From the NCBI GenBank assembly GCA_032164245.1, contig JAVMKO010000001.1, positions 74,583,892-74,647,891 of the forward strand: a stretch of DNA of 64,000 nt, written 5' to 3'. Shown here piece after piece: positions 45,563 to 57,624 of this stretch (its first letter is position 1; each line of letters opens with the position of its first letter). Below the pieces are notes generated by a model. The model saw nothing but the letters and a program-made list of their open reading frames with translations. It had not been told where the DNA came from and searched no databases. The stretch comes from Sternotherus odoratus. Its lineage: Eukaryota; Chordata; Testudines; Kinosternidae. A program made the position numbers and the translations under genes.

Positions 45563-46833
45563 CTGTGAGAAAGGACAACAGAGGAGAGGTGAGACTGGAA
45601 CAGAACCAAAAGAGAAGGATTACCTCACACAGGGTCTTTCCTAACTGAAGAGAGATTGGATCAACACCTGAGAAAAGGGAATAGTTCAATGAGGATTTTG
45701 ATAAATTACAGGGACAAAGGACATAAGATTAGCAGCAGGGGAGAGGAACAGCTCACTACCAAGGGGATATAAGGTTGCCAGTTTTGGTTGGATGAATTCC
45801 TGGAGATTTCATCACATGATATGATCTTTAATTAACAATTAATCTTTAATTACTGGATTGGCAACACTACAAGGGAGTGACACAAGTATAATATGAGTGT
45901 TTTCTGGTTTGGACTAATGGGTTCCATGGAGATTATGGTGCAACTCTCTTGTTGGACTCTGTGACAAAGCTCCAAGTCTGTACTTGTGGGTCCTGTGTTT
46001 CCTGGCGGATTTCACTAGCCTCAGAGGCTCACTATGACCGCCCACATGGCCCTTCTTTCTCTAGAGACAAGGTCACAGCCTATTGAGCCATTTTCATCAT
46101 AAGCCAGTGAGGAGAAGCTATCCTTCCTGGCACAGTCTCTGTTGTCTCCCAATTGCAGTGATTAATTAGGGGAGGCAGAAAGGGGGGGAGCCCGGGCCCG
46201 CCCTCTACTCCGGGCTCCAGCCCAGGGACCCTCATAGTATCAGCTAAGATGGCTGACCTTTTAGCCACAAAACACAATGCAATTCCTTGGGCTACTTCCC
46301 CACAGCAGTCCCTGCTTCTTCAAACTCCACTTCGCCTTTACCTCAGGGCCTCCTTCCTCATGTATGATATGTTGTCTACCACTCAGTCTCACCAACAGCA
46401 CAACCTCCTCTCACAGCTCCTGACATCCACACCCACCTGACTAAATGGGAGGGTTTTTAACTGGTTTCAGCCGCCCCCTGATTGGCTTCAGGTGTCCCAA
46501 TCAGGCTAGCTGTTCCTGCTTCTTTCTAGAAGCTTCTCCTTTGTTTGGCTAGCCAGGGAACAGGGACCTGCTCATCCTGAGGCTGATATACTTCCCTTCC
46601 AGCACTCTCCTATACCCTTCTGGTCTGACTCCATCACAACTCATATGGGGGAAATGTCACTTCTGGCATGATTTCCTCCCTGTGAGAACATATCCTGCCT
46701 TCTCATGTTCTATTCATGCAGAAATCATCTGACAGATCCCAGGTATATTAAGGTGTATCAGATCTCCTCACTCCCTCACCTAATGTATGGGAAGGGACGT
46801 ACCACTCCCTGGAGCTCTCATTAGTGCTCTTAC
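45563..46833. other. PDE6H intron containing an LTR
   Basis: About half of this intron is the solo LTR at 45960-46638. The flanks hold nothing recognised. Confidence 0.7.
45960..46638. mobile_element. Solo LTR with 4-bp target duplication in PDE6H intron
   Basis: It starts TGTGACAAAGCTCC and ends GACTCCATCACA. It is flanked by ACTC on both sides (45956-45959, 46639-46642). 679 bp; no gag/pol present. The terminal TGTGA/TCACA pair is the LTR inverted repeat. Confidence 0.82.
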
Positions 46834-46967
46834 CCTTTTACTCCTTTCTTTGGAGGCTTGCTTTTGAACTGTCTTGTCTGCCTTTGCTTGAACTTGGGAG
46901 GTCCCTTGCGTGGTGTGGTGGGACCAGTTGCCACTTCTGTGGTGTTGAGGGTATTGGCGTCGCTCAT
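46834..46967 (-). CDS. PDE6H: PDE6H first coding exon, residues 1-44
   Basis: ATG at 46967-46965, 5' UTR up to the acceptor TCTTACAG above 47015, donor AAAAGG/GTAAGA at 46833-46832. It reads [15 protein letters not shown], then [20 protein letters not shown] and SKPPKKGVK. The proline-rich, lysine/arginine-rich segment binds transducin alpha and the PDE6 catalytic subunits. An ORF extending further upstream merely reads through the 5' UTR and intron. Confidence 0.96.
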
Positions 46968-47015
46968 TCTTGGGTTGCTGTGTGCACGAGGTACTCCTCT
47001 TTCAAATATTCCTGT

Positions 47016-47064
47016 CTGTAAGACAAATGCAGATAATGAAATGGAAGAAGGGTGCACATCTTAT
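47016..47064. other. Start of PDE6H 5' intron
   Basis: Intron side of the acceptor; TTTGTCTTACAG supplies the polypyrimidine tract on the minus strand. Confidence 0.7.
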
Positions 47065-47335
47065 GACATTTAGATGCCATCAGCCAGAGGAAGAGAAAGA
47101 ACTATAACTTTGACCAGAGCCTGGATGGGGATTCAACAGCCAGGATGGGCAGGGATGGTGTTCCAAGCCTCTGTTTGCCAGAAGGAGGGAATGGGCGACA
47201 GGGGATGGATCACTCGATGATTACCTGTTCTGTTCATTCCCTCTGGGGCACCTGCCATTGGCCACTGTTGGAAGACAGGACATTGGGCTAGATGGACCTT
47301 TAGACTTATCCAGTATGGCCGTTTTTATATACAGT
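47065..47335 (+). mobile_element. CR1/L3-type LINE 3' end
   Basis: CTCTGTTTGCCAGAAGGAGG, then CATTCCCTCTGGGGCACCTG, then GACATTGGGCTAGATGGACC and CAGTATGGCCGTTTTTAT: the same tail type as 14975-15186. Confidence 0.8.
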
Positions 47336-49149
47336 AAAAGAATCAGAGCAATATCTGCAGTCACACTTGCTAGGATAAAAATGGCACATTCTCAGTTTCC
47401 AAGCCATGGGGATATGAGCTGGGGGCAGGGAGACATTTATCCCCGTAGCAGGTATAACCAGACAGATGGTTACACCTGCTTCTGAAGCATGATGGAGCTA
47501 GGTTGCTAGACCAGATGGCCCAGTAATCTGTTCTGGTGGAGAAGGAGGACTAGTACCAATGCAGCTAGACAACTGGTTTGTCCTTGTCTGGTATTTGCAG
47601 ATTTAGTATATACCTACTGGGTGCCACATCACCATAAGAAAATATTTATAATCATTACCTACTATCTGGGCAATGTGGAATATTAGCCTCCTAGGGAAAT
47701 AGTTTTTCCCAAGATGTTTTAAACTGGACCAAGGCAAAGCAGCGGATAATAATTGACTGGGATGTGGGAGAGTGTGAAGGAGTGAGATGACCCAATAGAC
47801 CCAATTTAGATGATTTCAAGTATCATGAACAATGGCTTTGCATACTCTGTTGCTGCATTTGGATCAGGCCACAATTCCATATTGTAAAAAAGGAAATCCA
47901 GGAACAAGGCTAACTAATTAATACTGTGTGGGTTCTCAAATCTGTACATCTGCTCAGCAGATTGTAAAAGTGGCCAAGGAACCATTTGATCACTCTCATC
48001 TCCTGGTGGATGGAGGTCTGGAAAGGATATAAATTCAATTGCTGGCACGTAGTGGACATACATTTTCTTTTCTCTCAGGGGATAGAGATGCTGCATTGGT
48101 ATCTGAGGGTCCCATGGTTCTACACCCTACAGGACATGGATTCCTGACACCTGTGTCCCATGGGGTCAGCCATCCCTTCATTAAGTCAATGCACACTGTT
48201 CAAGAGCCCCCAGTTTTATAGTGATAAAAAAACAAAAAGAAGAAATGGATAAACTAGCCTACATTCCATTCCATATTCTCCAAAGGAGAAATGAGTCAAC
48301 TCTGTTTATGCATTTTACCCTCAACTCCACTCCTGTGTGCACCCATGTAAAAGGGCACTGTCCAGCTTTCTCCCTTCCTGAAGTCACATGCTTCAATTCT
48401 CTGCATTCATCATGTAACTCCTGTCCTAAAGCATTTCTGTTGGTTCACTTACTGGATGTTCATGCTAACAAGTGCCAGAATTAGCTTCACAATCTCAGTA
48501 CTGACGTCAAATCCCTTTATGTACCACAGTACATAAGTTACCACAGTAACTTTAGTATAATCCTCCAAATATCCTCTTTCCCTCCCTCACCCATCTGTGA
48601 CAACGCTACAGACTGCAGAGATGAGATCTTTCTAATCACCAACCTAGAAAAGCCACCAAAGAGCTGAGAGTATTTTTAGATCATTGACAACCACAGCATG
48701 AGAGGGCTTCTTGCCCTGCATCAGTGCCTGCACTGACTGTAATTCTTTCCTTTAAACAAAATCTAGAAAGGTCGGGGGGACAGCCTGAAGAGCAAAGAAT
48801 ATATTCTTAGCAATTCCATTTTAATGTATGCATGCATGTTAATATGCCACATACTTTGAAATAAGAATGTTCCATACAAGGTACTCATATACCTAAATGA
48901 TGAACACTCTATAAATACGTCAATAGCTGCATCTTTCCATATCTAATACATTAGAAACTGAACGGTTAAAGTCTTCCCAAGTGAAATAACAGACAGTACA
49001 GTTTGCAGTGACAGCCAGGAATATATATGCACTAGCCTTGCTGCCTACAGTATATCCATAATCTTCCAGGGCACACTTGCTTTATGCTCAATTTGATCAC
49101 AAACCTAGTCACAGTAAATCTAGTTATGTAACTGTCTTGTTACCTATAT
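47336..49149. other. Upstream of PDE6H; a CR1-like fragment, otherwise unrecognised
   Basis: 47440-47535 (CTTCTGAAGCATGATGGAGC, GACCAGATGGCCCAG) is another LINE-tail-like fragment. The remainder is not recognised. Confidence 0.5.
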
Positions 49150-49345
49150 GTTACCTGTCATCATAGTATCTGAGCATCTCCCTGGAATTCATGGATTTAT
49201 CCTCACAACCGCCCTGCAGAGTGAGGAAACTATATTTTGTAGAAGAGAAGCTGAGATACAGAGATTAAGTGATTTGTCCAAAGTCACAGAGTAAATCTGT
49301 GTCAGAGCCAAGAATTATACCTAGATCTCCTGAATCTCAGTTTAG
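49150..49345 (-). mobile_element. MIR-type CORE-SINE (minus)
   Basis: GAAGCTGAGATACAGAGATT, AGTGATTTGTCCAAAGTCAC, CCTAGATCTCCTGAATCTCA: the reverse complement of the MIR core and head. Confidence 0.85.
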
Positions 49346-52300
49346 GGCCAAATTCTCTGACAAAGTGAATGGAATTGTGCTAATTTACACTAGCAGGGAG
49401 TTTGTTCCCTATTTTCTTAGCCACAAGACCATCTTTCCTTCCTGAGGATGTGTTATTTAAAGACTTGTCAAAAAAAGTTAAAACCTTGCTGCTTTGCTCT
49501 AAGAAATGTAGAGCTTTAAACATAAAAATTAAGCATCATGGTGTGCATGGGCTATGCCAGCCTACACTTGAGGTTAAAGCATTGTGCAATATTCTCAAGG
49601 ACAATAATCATCAAGGGGTGCACAGTTACAATGATATAGACACCCTCCTGGAGTACTAAAGTCACCAGGCAATAGAAATGTGTATTCAATACCCAAAGAA
49701 CATCTCTAACCTGCGTTGATCCACTCTGACAGACCCAGATACTGTGCTGGCTGCCTCCTGTCCTGGCCACTCATCAGAGAATGAAATGTGACATGATGGT
49801 AAAAAACGCTGACTGGGATTTTTAACCCTAGGTACTGACATCAAGAAACTGGAGAGGCAGCTGGGCTAACATCTGTCAGCGAGATGTTTTAGTAGACACC
49901 AGGCTAGTGCTAACACAACACTCCATAAAGATCATAACGTTTTGAGAGGCGGCTGCCTCCAGTCCCTCAAAGCCCCCTTGGCCCAGAGCTTTACTCAGGA
50001 AGAGAAGCAGGTAATAGGAAGGTTCCGTCTGGGGGATTCAGAGCCTTTCCTCCACCCCACTCCTAAGTGAGATTTCAGCCACCTCCACCTGGTATATGGT
50101 GGGAGAAAGCTCCAGACCAAACCATGCTACATCCTATTTCTCAACTGCACTAATGTAAAAGAGAGGGAGAGAAATGGGATTCGATAGGGTTAAGGAATGA
50201 CAGTTCTCTCTTCCCCTCAGCACCTTCATTACTCCTGTTCTCCCTACCCATCTCCACAGCTTGACGGTGCCTTGGGAAAGAGCACAGAGCTTTTGGGAAG
50301 GAAGTAGCCTCAGTGCTGGGAGAGTTCATGCTTTCTTCATCTCAAGCCCGACACCAGACAGCACAGCGTCACTGTGCTGCTATTACACTGACAGGGCAGC
50401 AAGAGTTAATTTCCATCCACACACAGGCAAAGTTCTTTGTTCTTGCAGTGGAGACCAATTATTATCGACACAAGAGCTGCACCAATTCTTGTGCCTCTGT
50501 GATCAATTCCTCCAGAACCAGCAGGACCACTGAGTGGGGCTGCAGCCCAGGACTCACAGAACTAGGAGAAACACACAGTACAGCCTTCCACTTGTGTTTT
50601 GCAACCCTGTCTCTATCCATTTATCGAGGGACTCAGATGGTCCCCATCACCCCCATACTTAGGTGCCTGACAAACTCCTACTTCAGCTAGATTTCATCTT
50701 TTTCTATGGCACCTCTTTGAGTTCTCTGACATCTTACCTCTCAATATGTTCCAGAGGCTTTGCCACAGCTCCCCTGCCACTAATGCCCCTGCCAGACAGT
50801 GAAAGATAGTCCCAGGGTAAGAGAACTGAGAGAGCCAGTAGGTGGATTCTTGTCCTTTCCCAATGAAGGTTGCTGGAAAACTGAATGTTCCTTCACATCC
50901 TCTGCCCTCCCTCACACAGTGTTATCTAATTGGCTCTGACAGGATCTCTACTTGGCCCAGGATTTAATCCATTTGTGTAATGGCCTTGCTTGCGTCTGAG
51001 CACTAATTTTACCTAATACAATCTGTCCATGGTGATGTTCTTATCTCAGTGCTGGCAGATAACATCCCACCTCTGGGCTGGCCTCCAGGTTAATCTCCTT
51101 CCCCGCTACCTTGTGCTTCCAGTGCACTTGAGGATGCTTGAGTACTAGTGACAAATAGCTGCTCTTTAATCCACCCCCTTCACAGCTTTAATCTCTGATC
51201 CTCTATGGAAAATTTCCCTGTCAGGCGAAATAGACATCTGACATGATCTTCTTTATAGCAGCATCAAACAAATTCCTCATGTGGGCTGTGACCTTCCTCC
51301 AGTCCGTGCGCTGGGGAGGTCAAACACGCACTTACTGCATGTGTGCTGGGATCTGCAGTGCGGCCCCAAAAAACTGAGATACAAGGCCCAGGTGGGTTGT
51401 GATCTGCCTTGCCACGATGCTCTGGAAATACACATTGTCTCCAGGTAGAAATGCTCTCGCTGTTTTATTCCACGTGGGGATACCTTCGCCATCTCAGCTC
51501 TGGGCCTCATGTGTGCTGCAGCAGTGATCTAGCTACAGAACTCTGTATCCAGTATCAGACATAACTGCCTCTGAATGGAGAGAAGTCCCACAGCTCCAGT
51601 GCCAGCTGTTTGAACTGGGGATGTAATGAATATTTCCAGCTTTGGCCACTGCTGATGACTGTATCCTACTGCTCTGAGCTCTCAGACTCTTTTCTCTAGC
51701 AATGGTTTCAAGACCAAACAGAAACAAAAAAGGATACACTTAAAAAGAGAGCCAGCTTTTAAACTAGTTCTAGGCAGAGCTGAAATCCTGCAGCCCCCTC
51801 CTTGATGGGAATCCTAGGAAATCCCATCCCATCCTGCTAAGGTGAAATGGTGAGCTTGGAAGACTGACTGTTACAGAGAGAAAGGGTTTATTACCAGACT
51901 GGGGAAGGGGGTATCTAGCTGTGTGAGCAGAACCCTTCAAATACCTCCTGGGGTTTCAGCAGTACCTTGTAAACAGCAGCTGAGTCCTGAACTCCAGTAG
52001 TGTCTTTACCACAGTGCCCTGTTCACATTTTACAGCAATGTCCTGCCAGTGCCAGCCATACAAAAACTCAGATGAATTCCACAACAGCCAAGCAACGGTA
52101 CAAACCAAACAGCCACCAAGAAAAAGACTAAGGAAGAAGCTGCTTCCAAACTAACCAGGCTTTTATAGGTAGGCTGACTATTCATGCAAGATTTTTATTT
52201 ACTTCAGTTAGTGGGTCCCTACACTAAGGTAAGAGAGGGAGAAAAACATTACCTAAGAAATTAAAATCTCTCTTCCAGACACAAAACTCCAAACAATTCC

Positions 52301-52403
52301 ACAGGGGTTTCATAGACTTCCCTCAGCTCAGTTTCTCTCTTTCCTCCCACTCTGCTTCCCCACCATCGGTCTGAGGTACACAGAGATTGTAGAGAATACT
52401 TAC
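49346..52403. other. Upstream of PDE6H, nothing recognised
   Basis: Low-repeat DNA for about 3 kb; I could not find a coding exon on either strand. On the minus strand CTATAAAAGCC (near 52160-52170) is a TATA-like word. Confidence 0.5.
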
Positions 52404-52560
52404 AGTGCTGAGAGGTCCTCTTGGAAATCATTAAATCACCTTCCTCTGGCCTGATTAGAAAAATCTCTCAAAGACACAACTCAGTCTCCAGAAATAGTCT
52501 GCCCACAAGTGACGTCACAGACTCAAGGCACCAATCATGAGGCATTCATCCTTGGAGGAG
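52404..52560 (-). promoter_or_regulatory. Candidate PDE6H promoter and untranslated exon
   Basis: Read on the minus strand: ATTGG (inverted CCAAT), a perfect CRE TGACGTCA at 52511-52518, then CTAATCAGG (an OTX/CRX-like TAATC core) and a strong donor CAGCACT/GTAAGT at 52404/52403. These would suit a non-coding first exon of PDE6H, 5.4 kb upstream of its start codon. No transcript evidence is available; speculative. Confidence 0.22.
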
Positions 52561-53866
52561 GAGAGCTGTGTCTCCAAGACCTTTGATCCTGGCTTTACTG
52601 AGGGTGCAGCTAGGGGAAGGTTTAAAGAAATGTCATATGCATGACATGCTCTTAAGGGAAGGCCCACGTCCATTTTCTGAGTTGGGAAGGGGATGTGAGG
52701 AAAAGGAGTCCTTCCCCATCTCCAACAATCTAGCAGCTTGGAGCTAAGTAGTTGAGTAACCCACTACTACTACTACAGCCCATGGGCTAAGGTAACATCT
52801 GTGTCTTCTGGGTGCCCCTGCATTGGAGTAGAGAGGTTAGGCCTGTGGATGAATGGGATGACAGAAGAGGCAGGTAGGGGTGTGATAGGGAAGACAAGGG
52901 GAATACAACATTTTGTGAGGACATTTTACAAGGGAAGCAGATCATACCTGGGTCCAAATTCATCTCTGGAATAACTCCACTGACTGAAACACCCTATTTT
53001 TTTAAAGACCTTTGTTTTTTTATTTGGGATATCTTTTAATGATCAGGTGCAGGAGCCTGAGAGGAGTGCAGTGACAGAGATCTAGATGAAAGCAGTGAGT
53101 CTGAAGATGATTTTGAAGAAGGCTAGAACTTCAGCTGATGTAAGTCCATTGACTATGCTTATTTACACCACCTAAGGATTTGGCCCAGGGAGTGAGGGCA
53201 AGGGGCAGAGGAAGGGGGATATTGTTCTAAGAACACGGAGTGGAATGAAAAGACACACAGAAATTACAAGAGGAGAAGGACACAAACACAACATTAGAGA
53301 GAAAAGAGTGGGAGAGAGGGTGTCATATTTCTGTAGCAGGTATCTCTACCGTCCAAACTTACCCAGTAATCTTTGAAGTAGCTATATTAATGTTTTAAAG
53401 GTGATGTTGCACCTATTGATATAAAGGATGCTGGGGCACATTTGGGACCCATATGGCAGGCTGAACAAGCACAGGGATCTCTCTGAGAGGACAGAGCAAC
53501 TGAGCAGAAACTTCTGTTGCAGAAGAACAGTTCAAGGCTGGACTGTGGATGAGTTACCACAGTAGCGCAGTGCGATTCCAGTGCCCTATTGGGGCATCCT
53601 AGACAACTACCCACTTAGTTCAGGCCTATGGCCACCTCATGCACGATTGCATTGCTGTGTCATACTGCATTATGTCAAAAATCTTGAAGGGAGTGCAGTG
53701 CTGAGCTGAGCACCACCTCTGCCTGACCTGAATGCAACGTCAGAGTTGCATCACATACTGGCAGTATTGCCAACTCTAGCCATAGTCTCGCCGTAACTAA
53801 GCCCAGATTAAAAAAGATATTGACTTAAGTACTCTGAAAATGTGTGTCTTGGTGTTTTCCTTGAAA
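52561..53866. other. Intergenic, palindromic repeat remnants only
   Basis: 52970-53190 shows halves of the palindromic amniote repeat (CTGGAATAACTCCACTGACTG; GTCCATTGACTATGC). No gene recognised. Confidence 0.5.
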
Positions 53867-53913
53867 CATCACATCTTGCAGGTTGGCCATTACAGGCATG
53901 TTTACAGTGCCAT

Positions 53914-55596
53914 TGTGATGGTGCACCACATAAGGCTTTAGAGAAATATGCTTACACGTCTATATATATAAAAGTCAAATGGTGTATGCGTGTGTGTGTG
54001 TATGCGTGCGTGCGTGTATGTATGCTGCCTTACTCCTTCCACACCGTTTGAGCTAGAGACTTGAAATTTGGTAGAGTTATAGGCTTTAGGGTCCTAATCA
54101 GGGTAAGAGTCAAAAAAATTTCAAATCTCACCTCTGACGCCCCCCCAGGGGTGAAATTCTTTAAAGCCCATTCACATCAGCTGGGCAGCAGGTTAACACC
54201 TGCTGTTCTCTGTGACATAGTTATGATGTAATAATACCCTCCTCCAATGCCCCCCCCCACTCGCTTAGCTCTCTCCCCCCTCAGGTAAGAATCGAAAATT
54301 TTTAAAATCTCCCCCCCTCCAATGGCCCCCACTCACTCAGCTCTCTCCCCCCTCCCCTACCCACGGACCCCGCACTCGCTGAGCTCTCTCCCTCCTCCCC
54401 CCCTCCGACGGACCCGAGCAACGCCGGGTATTTTTGCTAGTGTATATATAAGACATAACTGTTTTATGCTACATATGCCTTGTAACATATCTCTGTAAAG
54501 GTTATGATCTACTGAATATATTCCTGCTGTTTGTATGCATGTGTCAGTTTTGTGTTCGAAGTTATGAATATTGGCTGTGTACTTTCTTGATTTCTAAGTA
54601 GCCTTAGTAAAAGTATTTGGTCAGCGTTCTGAGAAAAGACTATTCTCAGTAAGTGCCCAATCAAGTACCACTTAAGCCAACAATGAACTTGGGGACGCCA
54701 ATCCACATCTGAGCTGTCCCAGGAATGTGGCTTGGCTGGTAAGGAACTCAATTGTACATGGACATGTGACTTGCCCATGTGACTCCAAAACTTCATATTG
54801 GAGATGGATTCTACACATGGGGGAAGGGAGGGGTGTTCACCCACAAAAGAGAGTCTATTTAAACCTCTGGGAGACCCCTCCATTTTGTCTTCAGCTGGCT
54901 CAAGAGATAGCCTCTCAACCCCCAAGGATATCTGAAATAAACTGAAACAAAGGATAGTAACTACAGAGGGGTCTGAGTGATTGCTGGACCCAGACGAGAG
55001 AGAGACTGGTCTGTAAAAGGAAGTTTATTGAAACATCTCTGAGGGTGAGATTTTATCTGTATTCAGTTTTATGACTGTATTAGAGATAGATTTGAGTGTT
55101 TATTTTATTTTGCTTGGTAATTCACTTTGTTCTGTCTGTTACTACTTGGAACCACTTAAATCCTACTTTCTGTATTTAATAAAATCACTTTTTACTTATT
55201 AAATAATTTAGAGTATGTATTAGTACTGGGGGAGGAGGGAGAAACAGCTGTGCATATCTCTCTAACAGTGTTATAAAGGCGAACGATCTATGAGTTTGCC
55301 CTGTATAAACTTTATACAGGGTAAATTGGATTTATTTGGGGTTTGGACCCCATTGGGAGTTGAGCATCTGAGTGCTAAAGGCAGAAACACTTCTTAACCT
55401 ATTTTCAATTGGGCCTACAACTGGTAGGGGACGTGGTTCAGACTTGGGTCTGGATTTGTAGCAGGCTAGCGAGTCTGACTCAAGCCAGGTAGGGCTCTGG
55501 AGTCCCAAGCTGGCAGGGCAAGGAAACAGGGACAGTAGTAGTCTTGGCACATCAGTTGGCAGCCCCAAGTGGGTTTCTGTGATCCAGCCCATCACA
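53914..55596 (+). mobile_element. Long solo LTR, interrupted by a Helitron
   Basis: The terminal inverted repeat TGTGATGG...CCATCACA is perfect over 8 bases. AATAAA at 55178-55183 sets plus orientation; GAGTCTATTTAAACC upstream is TATA-like. Without the Helitron (53959-54440) the LTR is about 1.2 kb. It is flanked by unusually long direct repeats (53867-53913 and 55597-55636). No internal retroviral genes remain. Confidence 0.75.
53959..54440 (+). mobile_element. Non-autonomous Helitron inside the LTR
   Basis: It starts TCTATATATATAAAAGTC and ends GCAACGCCGGGTATTTTTGCTAG followed by T; the hairpin CCCG...CGGG precedes the end. The left 200 bases are nearly identical to those at 11545 (CTCCTTCCACACCGTTTGAG, GACTTGAAATTTGGTA). 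It has TG-rich microsatellite near 53985-54023. Confidence 0.85.
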
Positions 55597-55614
55597 CATC
55601 ACATCTTGGCCATT

Positions 55615-55780
55615 ACAGGCATGTCTACACTGCCATTAAAAAGCCTGCAACAGCTGACTTGGGCTTGTGGAGCTCGGGCTAAGGGGCTTCCCTTAAACAG
55701 TCCCTTGGCCTGAGCCCTGTGAACTTGTGTCAGTTGGCACGGGCCAGCTGCGGGTGTCTAATTGCAGTGTAGACATACCC
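55615..55780. mobile_element. Short MITE with GTCTACAC termini
   Basis: CAGGCATGTCTACACTGCC at the left and, reversed, GGGTATGTCTACACTGCAA at the right form inverted termini, with TA immediately outside each. 166 bp, non-coding. Confidence 0.65.
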
Positions 55781-57624
55781 TATGTGAACATCTCAGCTTT
55801 CTTTAAAAATTGTCACTAAGTCCCTACTCTCACGGTTGTGAAGAAAAGCTTGAAAATCTGACCTGGGTGTAACCTAACGGGTCTGAAACCAGAAAACAAA
55901 GAAAAAGAAGCTGAAATATATTTTTCTAATATTCTCATGATTGTTAAGACAATCTCATGATTTTTTGAGGCTGGACCAATGAATATTTAGGTTGGCATCT
56001 CCTCCTCATTGCAGGGACTGGCTCCTACACACAAGTGCTCTGAGGTAAAACATGGTCAGCAGCTTCCTGCAGGCTGGGGGATATAAGCCACTGCAGTATG
56101 TTGGCACCAGACTCTCCTCCCACACCCACTGCTCATTTCCAGTCCTCTGTCTGCCTCCAACTGGCCCCGGTGTCTGCTTTCTCTCCTTGTCCCTCTCTCT
56201 TATACTTAGAGTGTGCTGGGAAACAACTGCTTTGTTTTCCCCTGTGAAAAACGTGGATGAAAATGAAACTTTTTTTTACTTTGTCAAAATTCTCTTTGAA
56301 ACTTTTTCAGGCTTTTGTTCTAAAAGAAGAATTAATGATGTAGGTTTTCAGCAATCAAATTTCCCAGTTTTGCAGTTTAAAAAATGAATCAATTTTTTTC
56401 CGAGAAAAAAACTGAACATGTTTGACAAAAATGGACATTTTTATGAAAATGTCCATTTTGTTGAAAAAGCCGTTTTCCAGTGAAGGACACATTTTGACAG
56501 AAAATACTCAACCAGCTCCATTTATGTTCTTCTCTCCTTTCATTTTTTCATCCCTTTCTCACTGTTGCCTTTCCTTTTTCTACTCTCATTCCATCTATTT
56601 TCTCACCATGCCCTTTTGCTTCTCTTTCCCTCCTGAAGGTGCTGGACTGTGCTTTGCTCTGTGTGTATGCGTGCATGCGCATGTGTGCAAACGTGCACTT
56701 AGATGCTCCCTTTGCATGGCACTAACAGACATGCAGGAGTGATGCTGTTGTAATTTTAAGGTGCATCCCAACTGGATGATGTGATTTGTTGGGCATGACG
56801 GCTTGACCAAGAGTCAAGCACCCAGTCAGTTCCCTCTGTGTGTCTGTGGCTATGGCCTCCCCCATTGCTGCTTCATGCTCTGGCTTCCAGCCCCTCTTGT
56901 GATTGACTAACACAGTGAGAGAGTCAGTTTCATGCTTTTTTTCAACTCCTGTGACACAGCTTAGACCTGAACAGGGCCAGAAGCTGGGGTCAAACAATAA
57001 CAGTAATCTCGTCTCTATGGCCCAAGAAGGGAGAACACCACTCTTAATGCTCCTGTAGGCCAGATTTCCCCCCTGCCCGCACCTTCCATTCTCAGAAATC
57101 TTTTGCAACCCCTCCCCCAAGATCTCAAACCCTATGGTAACTATGGTAACCATTACTGTTCTAGAAATAACAACTAATTTGGCAAACTTTAATGATGCAG
57201 GAAACACACAATTTAAAAGATACTCACAATTCCACGTGACACAATTCTACGTGACCTAACTCTGTAGTGTAGACCAGGCCTGAGACGTTCACTTGCTGTT
57301 CTCTACTTTGCACCTAGGGGGACCTGTAGAATCCTTCTCTCCCTAGCCAGAAACCTGCCACCTTTCTAATGGCTTGTAACTGGACCCACAAGGCCCTGCC
57401 TCTGCTCCTGTTCTCCACCTCTTTCACGGGCCCTGCTCCTGCTCTGCCTCCCCCCTCCCCCGCCAGATTAAAAAAAAAAAAAGACATCCGAGCTTGACAA
57501 ATGGCATCCAGACACACAAGCCGACACCCGGACTGTCCATGTTGAAACTGGACAGGTGCAACCCTACCTTCCTTGCCCCACCTGCCAGTTAGAGGGCCCT
57601 CTCCCTTCCTGGATCTCTCTTTCA
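55781..57624. other. Intergenic; terminus of a MITE and nothing else named
   Basis: 57225-57290 has a MITE-like end (CTGTAGTGTAGACCAGGCCT). 57450-57570 with an A run resembles a dispersed repeat (GGACTGTCCATGTTGAAAC, GGACAGGTGCAACC). Open frames 56052-56387 and 56722-57207 are not recognised as genes. Confidence 0.45.

Larger units (their letters stand above)
44347..47015 (-). other. PDE6H: PDE6H locus (complete coding region)
   Basis: Three coding exons at 46834-46967, 45522-45562 and 44347-44423 total 252 bp: 83 codons plus stop, exactly the length of the cone subunit. All splice sites are canonical and phases agree. PDE6H is the small inhibitory gamma subunit of cone cGMP phosphodiesterase; it holds the enzyme off until transducin-GTP removes it during phototransduction. 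The rod paralogue PDE6G is 87 residues and differs at the N terminus; the short N terminus and the [16 protein letters not shown] end favour PDE6H. The 5' untranslated exon is not located with certainty. An LTR and LINE tail sit in its introns. Confidence 0.95.

Noticed and set aside
49402..49659. 85-codon plus ORF with lysine-rich start
   Set aside because: No splice or promoter context and no similarity known to me; length is within chance for AT-rich DNA of this amount.
54509..54925. 138-codon minus ORF
   Set aside because: Lies inside a solo LTR, antisense to its polyadenylation signal; no recognisable protein.
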